Source: CBDUMN01 sp965368335 (GTDB lineage: Bacteria > Pseudomonadota > Alphaproteobacteria > Rhodospirillales > JAPHRK01). From it: a DNA stretch of 9,876 nucleotides. Location: contig CBDUMN010000115.1 in assembly GCA_965368335.1 (NCBI GenBank), positions 1 to 9,876 on the forward strand, given 5' to 3'. A program made the position numbers and the translations under genes. The notes below the pieces were generated by a model, which saw only the letters and a program-made list of their open reading frames with translations, ran no database searches and had not been told where the DNA came from. Positions 6,918 through 9,876 of the stretch are shown here, piece after piece (the stretch's first letter is position 1; each line of letters starts with the position of its first letter).

Positions 6918-8414
6918 TCAAGAATTCAACAGCTCTCGCAGTTCGGTTTTAAGAATTTTACCGTAATTATTCTTCGGCAAAGCCTCGACGAAACGGTATT
7001 CCTTGGGCCGCTTAAACCGAGCGATATTTTCCAAGCAAAGAGCATCCAACTCCCGCTCGGTCACTTCAGCGTTCCCATTTGCCACAATGAAGGCAACGAC
7101 CACTTCGCCCCAATCGGCATGCGGCTTACCAACAACGGAAACTTCGGCCACGCCCGGATGAGCCTGTAAGACCTCTTCAATTTCACGGGGATAAATATTG
7201 CTTCCCCCACTGATAATCATGTCCTTTGAGCGATCCATCAGGACCAGGAAACCGTCCTCATCCATGCACCCCATGTCGCCGGTAAAGAGCCAACCATGGC
7301 GAATGGTTTCAGCCGTCGCCTCGGGATTTCGCCAATATCCCTTCATCACTGTTTCACCCCGCACACAAACTTCGCCGGGCTCTCCAACCGGAAGAGATTC
7401 TCCATCGGAATTCATCACCCTCACCTCGACCACACTATGCGCCACACCGACAGAGGCCAAACGCTCGTCATAGCGAGGATGATTGCTTGCTCGATGAAGG
7501 TCTTTCGATAGAGCGGTAATGGTCATGGGGCTCTCGCCTTGACCGTAAATCTGCGCCAGTTTGGGGCCGAGTATCGCCATCGCTTTTTTAAGATCGGCCA
7601 CATACATCGGGCCACCGCCATAGACAATGGTTTTGAGGTTTCCTGTATCGGCATGAGTGGCGAACGGCGCTTCCACCAGACGTTTGACCATGGTCGGCGC
7701 AGCGAAAAAGGCAACCCCTTCATAGGTCTGAATCAGGTCGAAAATTTCTGCCGGGTCAAAGCCGCCGCTCTCGGGGATCACTTGATTGGCCCCTTTGAGC
7801 ACATGAGGGAAATTATACATTCCCGATCCATGGGAAATAGGTGCGGCGTGAAGAATACAGTCTTCGGCCTTTACCGTATCCACATCAGCGAAATAGCCGA
7901 GTGTCATGGCGTGAATGTTCTTATGGGTGAGCATGGCCCCTTTGGGTTGCCCTGTGGTGCCGCTGGTATAGAAAAGCCAGGCCACATCGTCATCCATCGT
8001 CTCGGCTATAGGAGCAGGGTCGCCATCGAGCAGGGCCTGCCATTCAGGACTTGCAACGACGATTTTTCCGCTGAAATCCACTTTGTCAGAAAGATCGGGG
8101 GACACTAGACAACGCTTAGCCGCACTATGCTTGAGAATATAGGAAAATTCCTTGGGGTGGAGCTTGGCATTGATCGGAACGGCAGTCAGACCGGCGTGCC
8201 AAATTGCATAAAGCGCAATCAGATATTCGGGCCGGTTGGTCATAACCGCAGCCACTCGGTCGCCGGGTTCGAGCCCTGCCCTCAGCCTCCCCGCCATAAT
8301 CGCAACTTGCGCACCGAATTCTCGATAGGAGGCAAAGGCCTTTTTGCCCAGAGATAAAGCTGTGTTGTCGGGCCAGATACGGGCGGCTTTTGCCAGATAT
8401 GACGCGACATTCAT
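6918..8414 (-). CDS. Acyl-CoA synthetase (AMP-forming, ANL superfamily)
   Basis: A 498-residue class I adenylate-forming CoA ligase. It activates a carboxylic acid with ATP to an acyl-adenylate and then transfers the acyl group to CoA. Visible motifs are the P-loop YTSGTTGQPKG (149-159), YGQGE (290-294), GWLFTGD (374-380), the hinge MDRSKD (393-398), ISGGSNIYPREIEE (401-414), and the catalytic lysine of PKNNYGKILK (Lys486). All catalytic positions are intact and the length is normal. The substrate cannot be read from sequence. Medium- or long-chain fatty acids and aryl or hydroxycinnamic acids are all possible, and the nearby hcr genes make an aromatic acid worth testing. AAGGGG precedes ATG-ATG at 8417 and 8414. 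I prefer the second ATG because its spacing is 7 rather than 4. The start follows the pyrD stop by four bases, so the two genes are almost certainly co-transcribed and probably translationally coupled. A much longer upstream frame overlapping pyrD was not used. Confidence 0.9.
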   Translation of the reverse strand: MNVASYLAKAARIWPDNTALSLGKKAFASYREFGAQVAIMAGRLRAGLEPGDRVAAVMTNRPEYLIALYAIWHAGLTAVPINAKLHPKEFSYILKHSAAKRCLVSPDLSDKVDFSGKIVVASPEWQALLDGDPAPIAETMDDDVAWLFYTSGTTGQPKGAMLTHKNIHAMTLGYFADVDTVKAEDCILHAAPISHGSGMYNFPHVLKGANQVIPESGGFDPAEIFDLIQTYEGVAFFAAPTMVKRLVEAPFATHADTGNLKTIVYGGGPMYVADLKKAMAILGPKLAQIYGQGESPMTITALSKDLHRASNHPRYDERLASVGVAHSVVEVRVMNSDGESLPVGEPGEVCVRGETVMKGYWRNPEATAETIRHGWLFTGDMGCMDEDGFLVLMDRSKDMIISGGSNIYPREIEEVLQAHPGVAEVSVVGKPHADWGEVVVAFIVANGNAEVTERELDALCLENIARFKRPKEYRFVEALPKNNYGKILKTELRELLNS

Positions 8415-8418
8415 CATG

Positions 8419-9492
8419 TTACCCCTTGAAGTCCATGCCGACCGCTTGGGAAATATTGGAAAAGCCATCCCGCTTAACTAAATCCGCCAGATCTCGTGCA
8501 ATGTCGTTAGCCAACTGCGGCCCTTTGTAAATCATCGCCGAATAGAGCTGAAGCAGCGACGCCCCGGCCTTGATCTTGGCATAAGCTTGCTCGGCGTTCG
8601 AAATCCCTCCCACGCCGATCAGAGGAATTTTGCCATCGGTCAGTTGGTACATTTCACCCAGCACCTTGGTCGAAGGCGCAAAAATCGGCTGCCCGCTAAG
8701 GCCGCCCGTTTCGGCCCGGTCACTCCCCTTTAAAAAGTCTGGCCGCTCAATGGTCGTATTGGTGGCGATCAGCCCGTCGATACCTAATTCTAAAACCACC
8801 TCAGCGATATCTTTTTTATCATCGTCGGTCAGATCGGGAGCAATCTTGAGCAGGAGAGGGGGCGTACCCTCAGGCTTGGTTTCCTTCAAGGCTTCCTGGG
8901 TACGGCCGAGTAGGTCCTGCAACTCAGCCTTTCCCTGCAGGGCGCGCAGCCCCGGCGTGTTGGGCGAGGAAACGTTGACGACAATGTAGTCGGCAAAACC
9001 GCCGAACGCCTTAACCCCCAGAACATAATCGGCCGCCGCGTCTTCGGTTTCCTTATTCTTACCCAGATTGATACCGATAACGCCAGGATATCTCTGACTT
9101 TTTGAACGGCGTTCAAGACGAGCCGCCACAGTTTGAGCGCCCAGACTGTTGAAGCCCATGCGGTTGATGACGCCCGCATCGGGAATCAGACGGAACATCC
9201 GCGGTTGGGGATTTCCCGGTTGAGGGCGCGGTGTAATGCTGCCCACTTCCACATAACCGAAACCCTGTTGCAAAAGCTGATCGGGCACATCTCCGTTCTT
9301 ATCGAACCCGGCAGCCATGCCGATGGGCGTTCTGAACTTTAACCCCCAAAGTTCTGTTTCAAGCACCGGATCGTTGAAAATCTGCGGCTTTGGCGCCAGA
9401 CCCATTTTCAGCCCCTTGAGGGCAAAGCCATGAGCCGCCTCCGGGTCCATCATGCGAATGAAAGGCCAAGCGAAACAGTAGAAATTGACCAT
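8419..9492 (-). CDS. pyrD: Dihydroorotate dehydrogenase, class 2 (quinone-dependent)
   Basis: The fourth step of pyrimidine synthesis: this membrane-associated flavoprotein oxidises dihydroorotate to orotate and passes the electrons to the quinone pool. From ATG 9492 the protein has 357 residues, usual for class 2. The N-terminal 30 residues (MVNFYCFAWPFIRMMDPEAA...) form the amphipathic quinone-tunnel helices that class 1 enzymes lack. FMN and substrate motifs in order: AAGFDKNG (60-67), NRMGFNS (110-116), GINLGKN (140-146), NVSSPNTPGLR (173-183, with Ser176 as the catalytic base typical of class 2), LKIAPDL (215-221), ATNTT (243-247), GGLSGQP (263-269), GVGGI (293-297) and QLYSAMIYKGP (315-325). 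A TTG twelve codons upstream (9528) has no ribosome site and was rejected as start. The ATG itself has only a weak, distant GGGG. The cytochrome gene upstream ends 61 bases before the start. Confidence 0.96.
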   Translation of the reverse strand: MVNFYCFAWPFIRMMDPEAAHGFALKGLKMGLAPKPQIFNDPVLETELWGLKFRTPIGMAAGFDKNGDVPDQLLQQGFGYVEVGSITPRPQPGNPQPRMFRLIPDAGVINRMGFNSLGAQTVAARLERRSKSQRYPGVIGINLGKNKETEDAAADYVLGVKAFGGFADYIVVNVSSPNTPGLRALQGKAELQDLLGRTQEALKETKPEGTPPLLLKIAPDLTDDDKKDIAEVVLELGIDGLIATNTTIERPDFLKGSDRAETGGLSGQPIFAPSTKVLGEMYQLTDGKIPLIGVGGISNAEQAYAKIKAGASLLQLYSAMIYKGPQLANDIARDLADLVKRDGFSNISQAVGMDFKG

Positions 9493-9553
9493 AGATTGAG
9501 CGCCCCGGAACAGATGAAAATTCTTCAAGGGCGGACACTAGCCCAAGGGGCCG

Positions 9554-9876
9554 TCAGTCGTCCAGAGTGGACAGATAAGCCATAAGATTATTGATGTCTT
9601 CTTCAGTCAATTCGCCAAAAAGAATTTCACTGTCCTCGTGCTGGCGTTTGCCTTCCAACACTTCCTTAATCTGCTTTTTAAGATACTGGGTATATTGCCC
9701 CGCCAACTGTGGGGTTTTCTTTTTTCCATACCCGGTTTTTCCGTGACAAAGCCTACATTCAGACCGGTAAAGACTTTTCCCAGCCTTGACATCACCTTCA
9801 TGCTTGGCGATCTGAATCACTTTTTCCGCCGCCTTGAGACGGATATAAGCATCCGTCTCCTCAGGCAGCACAGGCA
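9554..9876 (-). CDS. Class I c-type cytochrome, C-terminal part, 5'-truncated by window edge
   Basis: The minus-strand frame is open to the window edge; the GTG at 9871 is only a start-like codon. The fragment of about 107 residues holds one covalent heme site, CRLCH (9757-9743), preceded by GDVKAGKSLYRSE and followed by a lysine-rich stretch (KTGYGKKKTPQLAGQYTQYLKKQ) and the closing helix EEDINNLMAYLSTL. This is the layout of c4/c553-type monoheme domains in periplasmic electron transfer. The region where the methionine ligand normally sits reads HEDSEILFGELTEED and contains no methionine; the only Met after the heme site is in the last helix. No signal peptide can be seen because the N-terminus is missing. 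It may be a monoheme protein or the second domain of a diheme one. It lies on the same strand as pyrD, 61 bases away. Confidence 0.85.
   Translation of the reverse strand, partial: PVLPEETDAYIRLKAAEKVIQIAKHEGDVKAGKSLYRSECRLCHGKTGYGKKKTPQLAGQYTQYLKKQIKEVLEGKRQHEDSEILFGELTEEDINNLMAYLSTLDD

Noticed and set aside
8415..8468. N-terminal extension of the acyl-CoA ligase into pyrD (17-18 extra residues).
   Set aside because: The extra residues are unlike ligase N-termini, overlap the pyrD coding end and have no ribosome site, while AAGGGG serves the ATG at 8414/8417.
9493..9528. TTG start giving PyrD twelve more residues.
   Set aside because: No ribosome site precedes it, and the ATG at 9492 gives the normal class 2 N-terminus.
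9531..9556. Short GC-rich hairpin (GCCC-CTT-GGGC) after the cytochrome stop as a terminator.
   Set aside because: The stem is only four bases with no uridine tract, so it is too weak to separate the cytochrome from pyrD.

Overview
The window reads as chromosomal DNA from a Gram-negative, motile, respiring proteobacterium, most likely an alphaproteobacterium of the Rhodospirillales type. This is inferred from protein character (a two-helix class 2 PyrD, a Cache/HAMP chemoreceptor without a C-terminal pentapeptide, an Hcr/Hba-type reductase) and not from any RNA gene or marker phylogeny. No mobile element, CRISPR array, tRNA or rRNA is visible, and no coding region is interrupted.

Left part, plus strand (1-3215): the 3' part of the molybdenum subunit gene, then the complete FAD/[4Fe-4S] subunit gene, of a 4-hydroxybenzoyl-CoA reductase (hcrA-hcrB; hbaC-hbaD in Rhodopseudomonas naming). 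The enzyme removes the phenolic hydroxyl of 4-hydroxybenzoyl-CoA to give benzoyl-CoA, the entry step for phenolic compounds into anaerobic benzoyl-CoA degradation. The small [2Fe-2S] subunit (hcrC) is not in the window and would be expected just upstream of base 1. After hcrB come a short gap with a Crp/FNR-like dyad and a gene for a one-helix membrane-anchored protein of unknown function (3305-3952). A hairpin usable in both directions (3939-3964) then separates this strand from the convergent genes.

Right part, minus strand (9876 down to 3990), in transcription order: the 3' end of a c-type cytochrome gene, pyrD (quinone-linked dihydroorotate dehydrogenase), an acyl-CoA synthetase whose start lies a few bases after the pyrD stop, an exported cysteine-containing protein of unknown function, and a Cache-HAMP methyl-accepting chemotaxis protein with its own leader of about 180 bases. 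Cytochrome, pyrD and ligase probably form one transcription unit. PyrD feeds electrons to the quinone pool, so a cytochrome neighbour is reasonable, but a direct partnership is not shown.

The functional theme is aromatic-acid metabolism (reductase, perhaps the CoA ligase) next to housekeeping and sensing genes. I found no convincing new multi-gene system. The points most worth a second look are the reductase with a fully conserved iron-sulfur loop, the cytochrome that lacks a methionine at the usual ligand position, the Crp/FNR-like dyad downstream of hcrB, and two unrecognised envelope proteins.
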